NCBI GenBank assembly: GCA_964548585.1
Contig: CAZJRS010000012.1
Location: forward strand, 1-54,503
From: Methanocella_A sp964548585
GTDB lineage: Archaea; Halobacteriota; Methanocellia; Methanocellales; Methanocellaceae
Length of the DNA: 54,503 nt
Direction: 5' to 3'
Position 1 is the stretch's first letter; every line of letters starts with the position of its first letter. This document shows positions 8,156 through 16,512 of this stretch, one piece after another. A model generated the notes under the pieces. The model was given only the letters and a program-made list of their open reading frames with translations, was not told the DNA's origin and made no database searches. A program made the position numbers and the translations under genes.

Positions 8156-8956
8156 TTATGCCTTCACGTAGAGCGTGCCTTTTCCAGCCTCTGCGCGGTC
8201 ACCGGAGTAGACATTGAACGATACCTTTTTGCCGTCGAATTCTACTTCTTCAGTTCCCTTGAGCGCAAATCCCGGCATCATGGCACCGATGGCTCCGAGC
8301 ACGTAGATGGTGCCCCTTGTCATCTGGCCGCCGACACGACCCGGTGAGTTGCCGTGGATCACGATCTTTCCGCCGGGCTCCTTGGCGCCAACAGCTCTGC
8401 CGGCGTGGATGCCAGCGTTGATGTCGGTATTGCCCATGACGGTGATAGTGCCTCCGATCATGTACTCGCCGATGTCGCTTCCTGCGTTGCCCTTGACCGT
8501 GATGTTGCCGCCTTTCATGCCTCTCCAGTCGCCGCGGTATGCTGCGCCCAGGTAGTTGCCGGCGTTACCTTCGATTACGAAGTCGCCGCCTTCCATCTGG
8601 AGGCCGCAGAATGCGTCAGCGTTTCCCTTTACGAGGATGCTGCCACCCTTCATCCAGGCACCGCAGTACATGTCTACGTCGCCTTTACAAAGGACTGCAC
8701 CGGCTGTCATCCTGGAACCGATGTACTTGACACGGGGAACGTTGCCGTTCACGATGATGGCCGTTTCTGCGGCAGTAGCGCCTGTCTGGCCGCTAATGTC
8801 GAAGAACTTGCCAAGGCGGTGGGTGGTGTTGCCCTCCCACACCGCCATGTCGGCGATCTGTTCCAGGGACTTGCCAGCGAAGTTATCGGGGGTGATGCAC
8901 TCGGCTTCCAGCACGAGGTACTTCTCGCCGTTAGGGGTTAAAGTAACTTTTTCCAT
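8156..8956 (-). CDS. fwdC: Formylmethanofuran dehydrogenase subunit C
   Basis: FwdC is the beta-helical subunit that holds the formylmethanofuran dehydrogenase core together. The 266-residue protein is made of repeated turns with the signature GxxMxxGxIxVxGNAG (for example WMKGGSILVKGNAD and YMIGGTITVMGNTD), the right-handed helix related to the glutamate synthase C-terminal domain. The ATG at 8956 is preceded by a strong GGAGG and lies 1 nt after the fwdA stop, so it is translationally linked. It is the last gene of the ten-gene minus-strand unit. No clear hairpin with a T-run follows it; only an 8-bp GGCATGCC palindrome is seen in the spacer. Confidence 0.96.
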   Translation of the reverse strand: MEKVTLTPNGEKYLVLEAECITPDNFAGKSLEQIADMAVWEGNTTHRLGKFFDISGQTGATAAETAIIVNGNVPRVKYIGSRMTAGAVLCKGDVDMYCGAWMKGGSILVKGNADAFCGLQMEGGDFVIEGNAGNYLGAAYRGDWRGMKGGNITVKGNAGSDIGEYMIGGTITVMGNTDINAGIHAGRAVGAKEPGGKIVIHGNSPGRVGGQMTRGTIYVLGAIGAMMPGFALKGTEEVEFDGKKVSFNVYSGDRAEAGKGTLYVKA

Positions 8957-8957
8957 G

Positions 8958-10709
8958 TTAGTTGCCTCCTGCAAGCGGTCCTGCCTTAATCACATGCGGG
9001 TGCGGACAGTAGTTGTCCTGTACCGGGTAGTTGTTCAGGTTGACCGAGTAGTACTTCAGGAACTTCTCTACGACGTCGTTGATGACTTCCTTGTTGTTGA
9101 AGCCATCTGCGTCGGTCCAGATAGTGCTCTTCGGAGCGTCGACTGATACAATTTCGCCGTCCTTTAAGACGATCTCTCCAGCCTTTATCGTATAGGATGC
9201 CGCTTCGAATGCCTTGACGAGAACTTCAGGCTGCTGGCCGATGTCTGTGGTCTTCGGGTTTAGGTCGAAGATCGATACGTCTGCATCTGCGCCGATACCG
9301 AGGTGGCCCTTGGTCAGAGACATGCCGAGCGACTTTGCCGGGCCTGCCCTGGTCATCTGGGTGTACTCATACAGCGAGATTTCCCTGTCGATGTCCTTAA
9401 GCCTGGTCCGCTCTGGCACCCACTTGTGGAGGGTGGCCATCTTTTCGTCCCTGGCCTTCTTGCTCATGAGCCAGCTTGCGACGACCGGGTACCTGGTGAA
9501 CGGTCCTGCGTTCGGGGCGTCCGTAGTCATGAAGCACTTCATCGGATCCTTGACTAGCAGTCCGAGCTCAAGGCCAATTGCCCACTGGATACCGCATACG
9601 TGGCTCTTCGGGTCGTAGATGAATGGTACTACGCCTGATCCGGTTTCAAGCTCTACATCGACGTTTGCCCATTTCATGTGGTTGGTCGAGTGCAGGGTGA
9701 ACTCGAAGGGACCATCTGCGGTCATGGTCGTGGTTTCGTCAAGGGTGACGTAGCCTACATCCATGGTCATGTGGTCGTGCGAGTTAATATAGTCGGCAAT
9801 CTTGTCCGCCTTGGACTCGAAGTCCTTCCACGCTGTGCCGCCGTAGGAGTTGAACTGGGCATGGGTGAAGTGCACGTTCTGTGCCCTTCCGGACTTCTTG
9901 TTGGTCTTGATGCCCTCGGTTAACGCAAGCGTCTGGAGAGTCGTGGTATAGTTACCCGGGTGACCCAGGTTGTTACCGTGCAGGTGGATCGAGTGTGGTA
10001 GTCCCAGCCTTTCGTTGGTTTCACAAAGACCCTGTATGATCTGCTTCGGGGTTACTTCGAAGTAAGGTACCGAATCGTCGATATCCGTACAGTTCTTGCC
10101 CCAGCCCCAGGCTTCCGTTCCGCCGGGGTTGACAATCTTTATAGCGCTGCCCTTGGTTGCCTTCAGCATCCAGGCGACGTACGCATCCAGGTTTTCCTTC
10201 TGACCCTTCTTGATGTACTCCATCACGAGCCAGTTGTTGCCCAGCAGCACGAATGCGGACTGGTCAAGGATCGGGGTGTCGTGCATCTCTTCGTGGGTGT
10301 GCCTTGCCAGGAGAGGCGGCATGGCCGCTTCATTGACAAAGGTGTAGCCCATCTTAGCATACCTGTATGCAGTTTCAAAGGTGCTTGGAACGGAGAAACC
10401 TCCGCCACCTCTCAGCATGTCGGTACGGGCGGTCATCTTGTCGTGGAGCTTATCCTCCGGCCTGTACATGCGACCTACGTTAACCTTTGGTCCGGCTACG
10501 TGGGTGTGGATATCGACACCGCCGGGTAAAACGACTTTACCCTTGGCATCGATGACCTTCGCCTTGGTGGACAGCTTGGAGGGCTCAACGATCTTACCGT
10601 TCTGGATAGCGATATCCTTAACGTCGCCCTTGACGCCATTTAACGGGTCGTAAACGAACCCGTTTTTGATAAGGATCTCATTTTTTGGAGATGTTGGGTT
10701 TGCAGACAT
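8958..10709 (-). CDS. fwdA: Formylmethanofuran dehydrogenase subunit A
   Basis: FwdA is the binuclear-zinc amidohydrolase subunit that condenses formate, delivered through an internal tunnel from FwdB, with methanofuran to give formylmethanofuran. The 583-residue length is typical. Metal-site motifs are visible: VDIHTHVAGPK near residue 65, the lysine in GSAIKIVNPGG (the carboxylated Lys of the family), SIHLHGNNLG, VHFTHAQFN, and the catalytic Asp in MTTDAPNAGP. GAGG precedes the ATG at 10709. It lies 12 bp after fwdB and 1 bp before fwdC in a single transcription unit. Confidence 0.97.
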   Translation of the reverse strand: MSANPTSPKNEILIKNGFVYDPLNGVKGDVKDIAIQNGKIVEPSKLSTKAKVIDAKGKVVLPGGVDIHTHVAGPKVNVGRMYRPEDKLHDKMTARTDMLRGGGGFSVPSTFETAYRYAKMGYTFVNEAAMPPLLARHTHEEMHDTPILDQSAFVLLGNNWLVMEYIKKGQKENLDAYVAWMLKATKGSAIKIVNPGGTEAWGWGKNCTDIDDSVPYFEVTPKQIIQGLCETNERLGLPHSIHLHGNNLGHPGNYTTTLQTLALTEGIKTNKKSGRAQNVHFTHAQFNSYGGTAWKDFESKADKIADYINSHDHMTMDVGYVTLDETTTMTADGPFEFTLHSTNHMKWANVDVELETGSGVVPFIYDPKSHVCGIQWAIGLELGLLVKDPMKCFMTTDAPNAGPFTRYPVVASWLMSKKARDEKMATLHKWVPERTRLKDIDREISLYEYTQMTRAGPAKSLGMSLTKGHLGIGADADVSIFDLNPKTTDIGQQPEVLVKAFEAASYTIKAGEIVLKDGEIVSVDAPKSTIWTDADGFNNKEVINDVVEKFLKYYSVNLNNYPVQDNYCPHPHVIKAGPLAGGN

Positions 10710-10721
10710 GATTCTAACCTC

Positions 10722-12089
10722 TCACTGTCCATTTTTCTCCGCTTTGATCTCCTTCACCCTCTTCAGGATCCTCTCCAGGATTTCCCTGTCTGAAAGGATG
10801 CCGTCAGGAGCATTGGTGACTTTTCTGCATTGGATAGGCACGTTATCCATACGATAAGCCGTACCTTCTTCTTCAACACCTACGATTGTCGATGGCATGA
10901 CGATCTTACTGATGCCAGTGGTCGGGGTTTCGTGGGGGTCTATGCAGATCGTCGGGATCTGGGCATAATACTTCATGGACGATACTGGGAAGTGGGCGCC
11001 GGGGTCCGAGGCGATCACAAGTGCTGCATCACACTCTTGCCTCCGAAGCATATCGTTCGCTGCGGTTTCTCCCGGATTGTACCTTGGGTAGCCCCTGGAG
11101 AAATCCATGGCGAACGGAAAACCCGACTGCCACGACATAACCTGGCCTGAGCCGGTCACGTTGTAATGTCCTCTCATCGCGACTAAAGTAAACTTAGTGT
11201 ACTTATTCATGTCCGCAACCCATGAAATCGCGATGTCAATGTTTCTGTGCTTGCCTATGGTCTGGGTTACACCCATGCCGAAGAACAGCACACCAAACTT
11301 TTTAGACTTGGCCAGGTCAACGAGTGCCTGAATATCTTCCTTTTTAACTCCTGCTACCTCATCGGGGATATCCTCGCCCCTGGTGAGGGTTCGGATAGCA
11401 TCCAGTAGCTCATAATCCTTGCCCTGTTGAACCGGAACGTAGATTTCTGCCTGTTTGGCAGTGTCGGTCGGCCTTGGGTCGACGACGACTACGGTCCTGT
11501 CTTTAAAGCCTCTCTCTGTGAAGAAGCCTCTCGGGTAGGTTGAGTATCTGCTCATGTGTCTGGGGTGAGCGTGAACCGGGTTACAGCCCCAGTAGATTAC
11601 CAGGTCTGCGCGATTCTTTACTTCACCCAGGGTACAGCATGGAGCGCCTACTGTCTGGATAGCGAGGATTGAAGGTCCATGGCAGACGGATGCGGTGTTG
11701 TCTGTGACAGCTCCGCAAACCTCTGCAAGCTCGTTGCCGACTTCCTGCGCTTCGCAGGAGGTGGAGGACCAGCCATACATTAATGGCCTCTTCGCGTTAG
11801 CCAGGATCTGTGCCGATCTTTCGATGGCATAATCGTAGGATACGGGTGTAAACTCAGTAGAGCTGTCCGCCCTCTCCATGGGGTGGTGGATCCTGTGTCC
11901 CGCCTGGGCCGATTTGAATTTTTCATTTCCAATTACGCAAGCGTTGAGCGTGTCTACGATCTTGTCGCCATCCATGATTACTTTTATATCATCGCAGAGG
12001 GTTCCGCAGAATGGGCAGATAACATCTGTCACGACTTTCAAATTCTTCGTGTCCGGTGTCACCTGTGCTTCAATCTTAGATTCCATCAT
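10722..12089 (-). CDS. fwdB: Formylmethanofuran dehydrogenase subunit B (Mo/W pterin catalytic subunit)
   Basis: FwdB reduces CO2 to formate at a tungsten or molybdenum bis-pterin centre. The 455-residue protein starts with a [4Fe-4S] site (CPFCGTLCDD and a later NACVIG). The metal-binding residue is cysteine, in TASVCHGPS, so this is not the selenocysteine version. GCNPVHAHPRHMSRY and SDPGAHFPVS are family motifs of the pterin-binding domains. Whether it uses Mo or W cannot be told from sequence by eye, so fmdB is a possible alternative name. AGGAGG lies before tandem ATG codons at 12089. It is followed closely by fwdA and preceded by fwdD with a 2-nt gap. Confidence 0.95.
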   Translation of the reverse strand: MMESKIEAQVTPDTKNLKVVTDVICPFCGTLCDDIKVIMDGDKIVDTLNACVIGNEKFKSAQAGHRIHHPMERADSSTEFTPVSYDYAIERSAQILANAKRPLMYGWSSTSCEAQEVGNELAEVCGAVTDNTASVCHGPSILAIQTVGAPCCTLGEVKNRADLVIYWGCNPVHAHPRHMSRYSTYPRGFFTERGFKDRTVVVVDPRPTDTAKQAEIYVPVQQGKDYELLDAIRTLTRGEDIPDEVAGVKKEDIQALVDLAKSKKFGVLFFGMGVTQTIGKHRNIDIAISWVADMNKYTKFTLVAMRGHYNVTGSGQVMSWQSGFPFAMDFSRGYPRYNPGETAANDMLRRQECDAALVIASDPGAHFPVSSMKYYAQIPTICIDPHETPTTGISKIVMPSTIVGVEEEGTAYRMDNVPIQCRKVTNAPDGILSDREILERILKRVKEIKAEKNGQ

Positions 12090-12091
12090 AC

Positions 12092-12505
12092 TTAGGCCTC
12101 CTGCTTCAGATTCAGAGTGGATTTCTGGAGTAGCTTAATACCGTTTTCGACGGTCTCGCCTGGCGCTGCCTCGATTGTGACTTTATATCCCTTAAAGCTG
12201 GGCATTCCTGTCGAATATGTCTCAGGATTTGTTATCTGGTTTGCCCAAGGCCCCATGGGAATAAAAGCAAGCCCAGGGTGGGGACCCTGGGTCGTCTTGA
12301 TTGCTCTGACGATTACTTCACCGTAAGCGGATTTTACCCTTACGGTCTGGCCTGGGAACATATGAAGCAGCTTCATGTCGGAGACATCGAGTTCCACGAT
12401 GCCGCAAGCCTTGATGTACCCCTCATCATGTTTGTGGCCTTCAATAGCCACGCCTTGCCCGATTGTCCTTCCGGAAATCAGGTTTACTTCAATGGAGTTA
12501 GTCAT
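12092..12505 (-). CDS. fwdD: Formylmethanofuran dehydrogenase subunit D
   Basis: FwdD is the small molybdopterin-dinucleotide-binding subunit that completes the catalytic domain of FwdB. At 137 residues it has the expected barrel-like pattern (VNLISGRTIGQG at the start, FPGQTVRVKSAYGEV in the middle, FIPMGPWANQI later). I chose the ATG at 12505 because AGAGGAGAC lies just before it; the frame stays open further upstream, but that part overlaps mvhD and shows no family similarity. The FwdB start follows after 2 nt. Confidence 0.94.
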   Translation of the reverse strand: MTNSIEVNLISGRTIGQGVAIEGHKHDEGYIKACGIVELDVSDMKLLHMFPGQTVRVKSAYGEVIVRAIKTTQGPHPGLAFIPMGPWANQITNPETYSTGMPSFKGYKVTIEAAPGETVENGIKLLQKSTLNLKQEA

Positions 12506-12533
12506 CCTAGGGTCTCCTCTATTTTTTACCCAT

Positions 12534-13073
12534 TCAGTTCTTCTGTAACGGGGCTGCTTCGACTTTCTTACCAGCGCTGATCTTTGATAGTTCAGCGAGA
12601 TCTTCGTCAGCGATACCTGCACCGTGGTCGCCATGGCTGCCTGCGGCCGGAGCTGCGGTCTTCTTCATTACCGGGCTTGGGCCGAGCTTCTTGATGTCGT
12701 TGACCATGTTCTTGACGACTTCCGCCCACAGGGCACCTTCTGATGCTGAGACGAAGGTCATCTTGAGCCTCTTACCGTCAAGGCCCATCTCTTCCATGAC
12801 TTTTCTTGTCAGGGCAACACGGCGCCTCGATTTGTAGTTACCAGCTATGTAGTGGCAGTCGCCGATGTGGCAACCGGACACGAGAACCGCGTCAGCACCG
12901 AGGCTGAATGCCTCCATGATGAACGACGGGTCTACACGTCCGGTACACATGATACGGACGACACGGACGTTGGGGGGATACTGAGCCCTGGATACACCTG
13001 CGAGGTCAGCGCCTGCGTAGGTACACCAGTTGCAAAGTATGCCGAGTATTTTTGGTTCGAATTCGTCAGCCAT
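12534..13073 (-). CDS. mvhD: F420-non-reducing hydrogenase iron-sulfur subunit D, with C-terminal tail
   Basis: MvhD carries a [2Fe-2S] cluster and passes electrons from the MvhAG hydrogenase to HdrA. CNWCTYAGADLAG near the N-terminus, VRIMCTGRVDP and SGCHIGDCHY hold the cluster cysteines. I chose the ATG at 13073 (1 nt after the hdrA stop, CAGGTG upstream) over the GTG three codons earlier. The protein is 179 residues, longer than the usual 140 or so: after about residue 135 there is a tail with an Ala/Gly/His linker (AAPAAGSHGDHGAG) and a short charged helix (DEDLAELSKIS). Its position between hdrA and fwdD is consistent with a structural bridge. Confidence 0.95.
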   Translation of the reverse strand: MADEFEPKILGILCNWCTYAGADLAGVSRAQYPPNVRVVRIMCTGRVDPSFIMEAFSLGADAVLVSGCHIGDCHYIAGNYKSRRRVALTRKVMEEMGLDGKRLKMTFVSASEGALWAEVVKNMVNDIKKLGPSPVMKKTAAPAAGSHGDHGAGIADEDLAELSKISAGKKVEAAPLQKN

Positions 13074-13074
13074 T

Positions 13075-15048
13075 TTAGACACCTGCCGGAGTGAATAGTG
13101 CAGCTATCTGCGCTCTGATCTGCGGGTTGGTGAAATGCTGCATCCTGATTGCCTTGGCCGGACATGCTCCACCGCAGGTGCCGCATCCCTTGCACATTGC
13201 ATCGTTCAGGTTTGCCTTTCTCTTGTCGCCCTCTATGTCAACCATGGTGATTGCCTTGTACGGGCAGAGGCCTGCGCATACGCCGCAACCGGAGCAGAGC
13301 TCGTCATTGACTTTGCCTGCGATTGGCTCGAGCATGACTTTGCCCTGGTTGATAGGTACTGCCGCTGCTGCAGCTGCACCTGCTGCCTGCGCCACTGTGT
13401 CAGGGATGTCTTTCGGACCCTGGCAGCAGCCTGCGAGGAAGATACCGTCGGTCGAGGTCGAGAACGGGTTCAGCTTGGGGTGGGCTTCGAGCAGGAACTG
13501 GTCTGCGCTCCTCGAGATGATGAGCTTGTTCCTGAGTTCCTCGGTCGTCTTCTTGGGGATGATGGCCGATGCGAGAACTACCATTTCGAGCTCTATGTTG
13601 ATCGGAGTACCGAGCAGGGTGTCCTCAGCCTGCACGAGCAGGTTCTTGTTGGGGAGTTCCTGGATCTTGGCGACTCTGCCTCTGATGAACTTGGCGCCCT
13701 CTTCCTGAATTCTGTAGTAGAATTCTTCGTATGCCTTACCGAATGACCTGATGTCCATGTAGAAGAGGTACGGTGTTACACCGGGCATCTTTTCCATGAT
13801 CTGGTGGGCGTGCTTGAGCGAGTACATGCAGCAAACTCTGGAGCAGTACTGCTGGGCGTCCTTGTCTCTCGAACCGGCGCACAGTACAAAGCCTACGTTG
13901 TGGGGCTTCTGACCGTCCGACGGCCTGATGAGCTTGCCTCCGGTCGGGCCGGATGCGTTGATGAGCCTCTCGAAGTGGATACCGGTGAGCACGTTGTCGT
14001 AAACTCCGTAGCCCCACTCCTCTTTCTTCTCGACTTCGTACAGGTCGAACCCGGTGGCGACGATGATGGAGCCTACCTTGATCTCCTGGAACGAGTCTTT
14101 CATTTCGAGGTCAATTGCCTTCTTGTCACCGCACTTCTTGACACACAGCTCGCACTTTACGCAGCTGTCGAAGTCAACGGTGAACTTGAGGGGTACTACC
14201 TGCGCGTGGGCGATGTAGATTGCCTTCCTCGGGCCGAGACCGACATCGAACTCGTTGGGCCTGCTGACCGGGCATACTGCTGCGCAGTCGCCGCAACCGT
14301 TGCAAGCGTCTTCGATGACTCCTCTTGCCTTTCTCTTGACGGTGACGTTGAAGTTACCGATGTAACCGTCCACGTTGTGAACTTCGGAGTAAGTCAGGAG
14401 CTTGATGTTCGGGTGCCTGCCTACTTCTGCCATCTTCGGTGAAAGGATACACTGTGAGCAGTCCAGGGTCGGGAACGTCTTGTCCAGCTTGGACATGTAG
14501 CCGCCGATGGTCGTATCCTTCTCGATCAGGTAAGTGACGATACCGGAGTCTGCCAGCTTCATTGCTGCCTCGATACCGCCTACGCCTGCGCCGATGACCA
14601 TTGCGGTCTTCTCACAGGGCACGGACTTGGTCTCGAGGGGCTCAAGGAGCTTTGCCTTTGCGACAGCCATCCTTACGATGTCCTTAGCCTTCTCCGTTGC
14701 TCTCTCGGGCTCCTTCATGTGGATCCACGAAGACTGCTCACGGATGTTTGCCATTTCGAATACGAACGGGTTTAATCCTGCGAGCTCTGTGGCCTTCCTG
14801 AAGGTTGGCTCGTGCAGACGGGGAGTGCAGGCTGCGACGACGATAGCGTCCAGCTTAAGGTCCTTTACTGCAGCCTTGATCTTGTCCTGGCCTGGGGTCG
14901 AACACATGTACGGGTATTCGTCAGCATGTACTACGCCTGGAAGTGTCTTTACGTACTCGGCGAGTGCCTTGACATTGACTGTACCGGCGATGTTAGAACC
15001 GCAGTGACAGATGAAGACACCAACTCTATTTTCTTTTTCGTTTGCCAT
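13075..15048 (-). CDS. hdrA: CoB-CoM heterodisulfide reductase subunit A
   Basis: HdrA is the FAD-containing subunit where electrons from H2 bifurcate: one path to HdrBC and the heterodisulfide, the other to a low-potential ferredoxin route. The 657-residue protein shows an N-terminal VFICHCGSN, a FAD Rossmann motif (VIGAGVGGIEAAMKLADSG), FPTLDCSQCILSPKM, an inserted ferredoxin region (CNGCGDCAAVCP and CVKCELCVKKCG), and two C-terminal [4Fe-4S] motifs (CSGCGVCAGLCP and CKGCGTCGGACP). I chose the ATG at 15048 for the GAGGGGATC upstream. hdrB ends 11 bp earlier and mvhD begins 1 nt after. Confidence 0.97.
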   Translation of the reverse strand: MANEKENRVGVFICHCGSNIAGTVNVKALAEYVKTLPGVVHADEYPYMCSTPGQDKIKAAVKDLKLDAIVVAACTPRLHEPTFRKATELAGLNPFVFEMANIREQSSWIHMKEPERATEKAKDIVRMAVAKAKLLEPLETKSVPCEKTAMVIGAGVGGIEAAMKLADSGIVTYLIEKDTTIGGYMSKLDKTFPTLDCSQCILSPKMAEVGRHPNIKLLTYSEVHNVDGYIGNFNVTVKRKARGVIEDACNGCGDCAAVCPVSRPNEFDVGLGPRKAIYIAHAQVVPLKFTVDFDSCVKCELCVKKCGDKKAIDLEMKDSFQEIKVGSIIVATGFDLYEVEKKEEWGYGVYDNVLTGIHFERLINASGPTGGKLIRPSDGQKPHNVGFVLCAGSRDKDAQQYCSRVCCMYSLKHAHQIMEKMPGVTPYLFYMDIRSFGKAYEEFYYRIQEEGAKFIRGRVAKIQELPNKNLLVQAEDTLLGTPINIELEMVVLASAIIPKKTTEELRNKLIISRSADQFLLEAHPKLNPFSTSTDGIFLAGCCQGPKDIPDTVAQAAGAAAAAAVPINQGKVMLEPIAGKVNDELCSGCGVCAGLCPYKAITMVDIEGDKRKANLNDAMCKGCGTCGGACPAKAIRMQHFTNPQIRAQIAALFTPAGV

Positions 15049-15059
15049 ATCTGATCCCC

Positions 15060-15971
15060 TCACACAATCCTGTCGAGTAACTTGTCAACCTTGATCTGGT
15101 GCGCGCTAAGGCCAAGCTCCTCTGGGCTCATGCCCTGGGCGAGACCTAGAAGCTGCGAGAAGTGCAGCACCGGAATGTTGTACTTGTCGCCGAACTTCTC
15201 AGCGATCTCGAGCTGGCCGAGGTCGAACTGCAGGTGGCAGAACGGACAGACATCGACGATTACATCGACACCGACTTCCTGCATGTTCCTGAGCTTCTCG
15301 TTGGTCATGTCCAGCGCGTAGTCCTTCTTGTAACCACGGACACCGCCGCCGGCTCCGCAGCACATCATCTTTTCCTTGTAGTCAACGCTCGTCGCGCCGA
15401 GAGCTTCGACCATTTCGTCGAGGAAGGTCGGCCTTTCGGACGAGAACGCGGAGCTACCGAATCTTCTTTCCCTGGCAGGCTTGAGCATGTGGCAGCCGTA
15501 GTGGACGCCGACCTTGATGCCGTTCAGTGGTGTGACAACGCTGTCCTTGATCTTCTTGATGCCTACATCCTTGTAGAGCTGCTCTGCGAGGTGCCTGACT
15601 TCAATGGTGCCCTTGAACTCCATGTCGGCGAGCTTCAGCAGCTCGTTGACTTTTTCCTTCTCGGCAGGGTTCTCCTTGAGCTTCTCGTTCACATCGTACA
15701 GTGACTTGTAGCAGCCATTGCAGACTACGGTGCAATCCATGCCCATCTTTTCGGACAGGCATATATTCCTCGCGGCCAGGGCTTCCCAGGTCAGGATGTC
15801 CATAGAGCCGAAGGCACCGGGAGCGGGGCAGCAGGATGCGCCGACGAGGTCGGCAAACTCTACGCCGAGGTTCTTGGCAGTCTTGAGGGTTGCAGCCTCG
15901 ATACCGGGGTACCTGTTCGGGGCGATGCAGCCTAAGTATAACGATGACTTGTTAGATGCTGAGTGACTCAT
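15060..15971 (-). CDS. hdrB: CoB-CoM heterodisulfide reductase subunit B
   Basis: HdrB holds the two non-cubane [4Fe-4S] clusters that reduce CoM-S-S-CoB to CoM-SH and CoB-SH. The 303-residue protein has two CCG-domain cysteine sets: LGCIAPN, GASCCPAPG and CNGCYKSL in the first half, and YGCHMLKP, MMCCGAGGG and CPFCHLQFD in the second. The start overlaps the hdrC stop in an ATGA arrangement, so translation is coupled. This is the soluble HdrABC type, not the membrane-bound HdrDE. Confidence 0.97.
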   Translation of the reverse strand: MSHSASNKSSLYLGCIAPNRYPGIEAATLKTAKNLGVEFADLVGASCCPAPGAFGSMDILTWEALAARNICLSEKMGMDCTVVCNGCYKSLYDVNEKLKENPAEKEKVNELLKLADMEFKGTIEVRHLAEQLYKDVGIKKIKDSVVTPLNGIKVGVHYGCHMLKPARERRFGSSAFSSERPTFLDEMVEALGATSVDYKEKMMCCGAGGGVRGYKKDYALDMTNEKLRNMQEVGVDVIVDVCPFCHLQFDLGQLEIAEKFGDKYNIPVLHFSQLLGLAQGMSPEELGLSAHQIKVDKLLDRIV

Positions 15972-16510
15972 TTCTTAGCCTCCACTTGCGCCTTGATGGC
16001 CATGAGACCGGTAGCCTCGAGTATCTTCACGATGCCCGGGATGTACTCGGGATTTGAGGCCGTCGTCGGTGGTTCCGCCTTGAGGCCGAGCTTGAGACGC
16101 AGAGCCCTGTTGGCGTCGTTGTTCGGCACAGCATGGCCGGTCTGGGAGATAAACGTCAGGTTCTGCAAGAAGTTCTTCGGTATAAGGAGTTCCTTGGTAG
16201 CCATGTTCCTGAGCGCCATGATGACGTCGGTCGGCTTGACGTGCCTCGGGCACCTGTCTGTGCAGGTGTAGCAGGTCGAGCAGTACCAGATGGAGTCATC
16301 GTGGAGGAGCTGTTCCTTCATGCCGAGAGCGACCATTCTCATGATCTTCCTGGTTCGGAGAGCGTTGCGCCTGCCCTGGGGGCAGCTGCCTGTGCAGGTA
16401 CCGCACTGGTAGCAGACGTCGATGTTTTCTCCGCCCTGCTTCTCTACCTCATGGGTGAAGTTGATTAAACCCTTGTTGAGGTTCAATACCTGTGATTCTA
16501 ATGCTGCCAT
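15968..16510 (-). CDS. hdrC: CoB-CoM heterodisulfide reductase subunit C
   Basis: HdrC relays electrons from HdrA to HdrB through two [4Fe-4S] clusters. The 180-residue protein shows both: CYQCGTCTGSCP near residue 36 and CSTCYTCTDRCP near residue 80. A strong AGGAGG lies before the ATG at 16510, 2 nt after the fwdF stop, and its stop overlaps the hdrB start by 4 nt. The C-terminal part is soluble and predicted helical. Confidence 0.97.
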   Translation of the reverse strand: MAALESQVLNLNKGLINFTHEVEKQGGENIDVCYQCGTCTGSCPQGRRNALRTRKIMRMVALGMKEQLLHDDSIWYCSTCYTCTDRCPRHVKPTDVIMALRNMATKELLIPKNFLQNLTFISQTGHAVPNNDANRALRLKLGLKAEPPTTASNPEYIPGIVKILEATGLMAIKAQVEAKK

Positions 16511-16512
16511 TT

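Noticed and set aside
10722..15048. Selenocysteine in FwdB or HdrA
   Set aside because: Both genes are open without internal TGA, and the metal-binding positions are cysteines.
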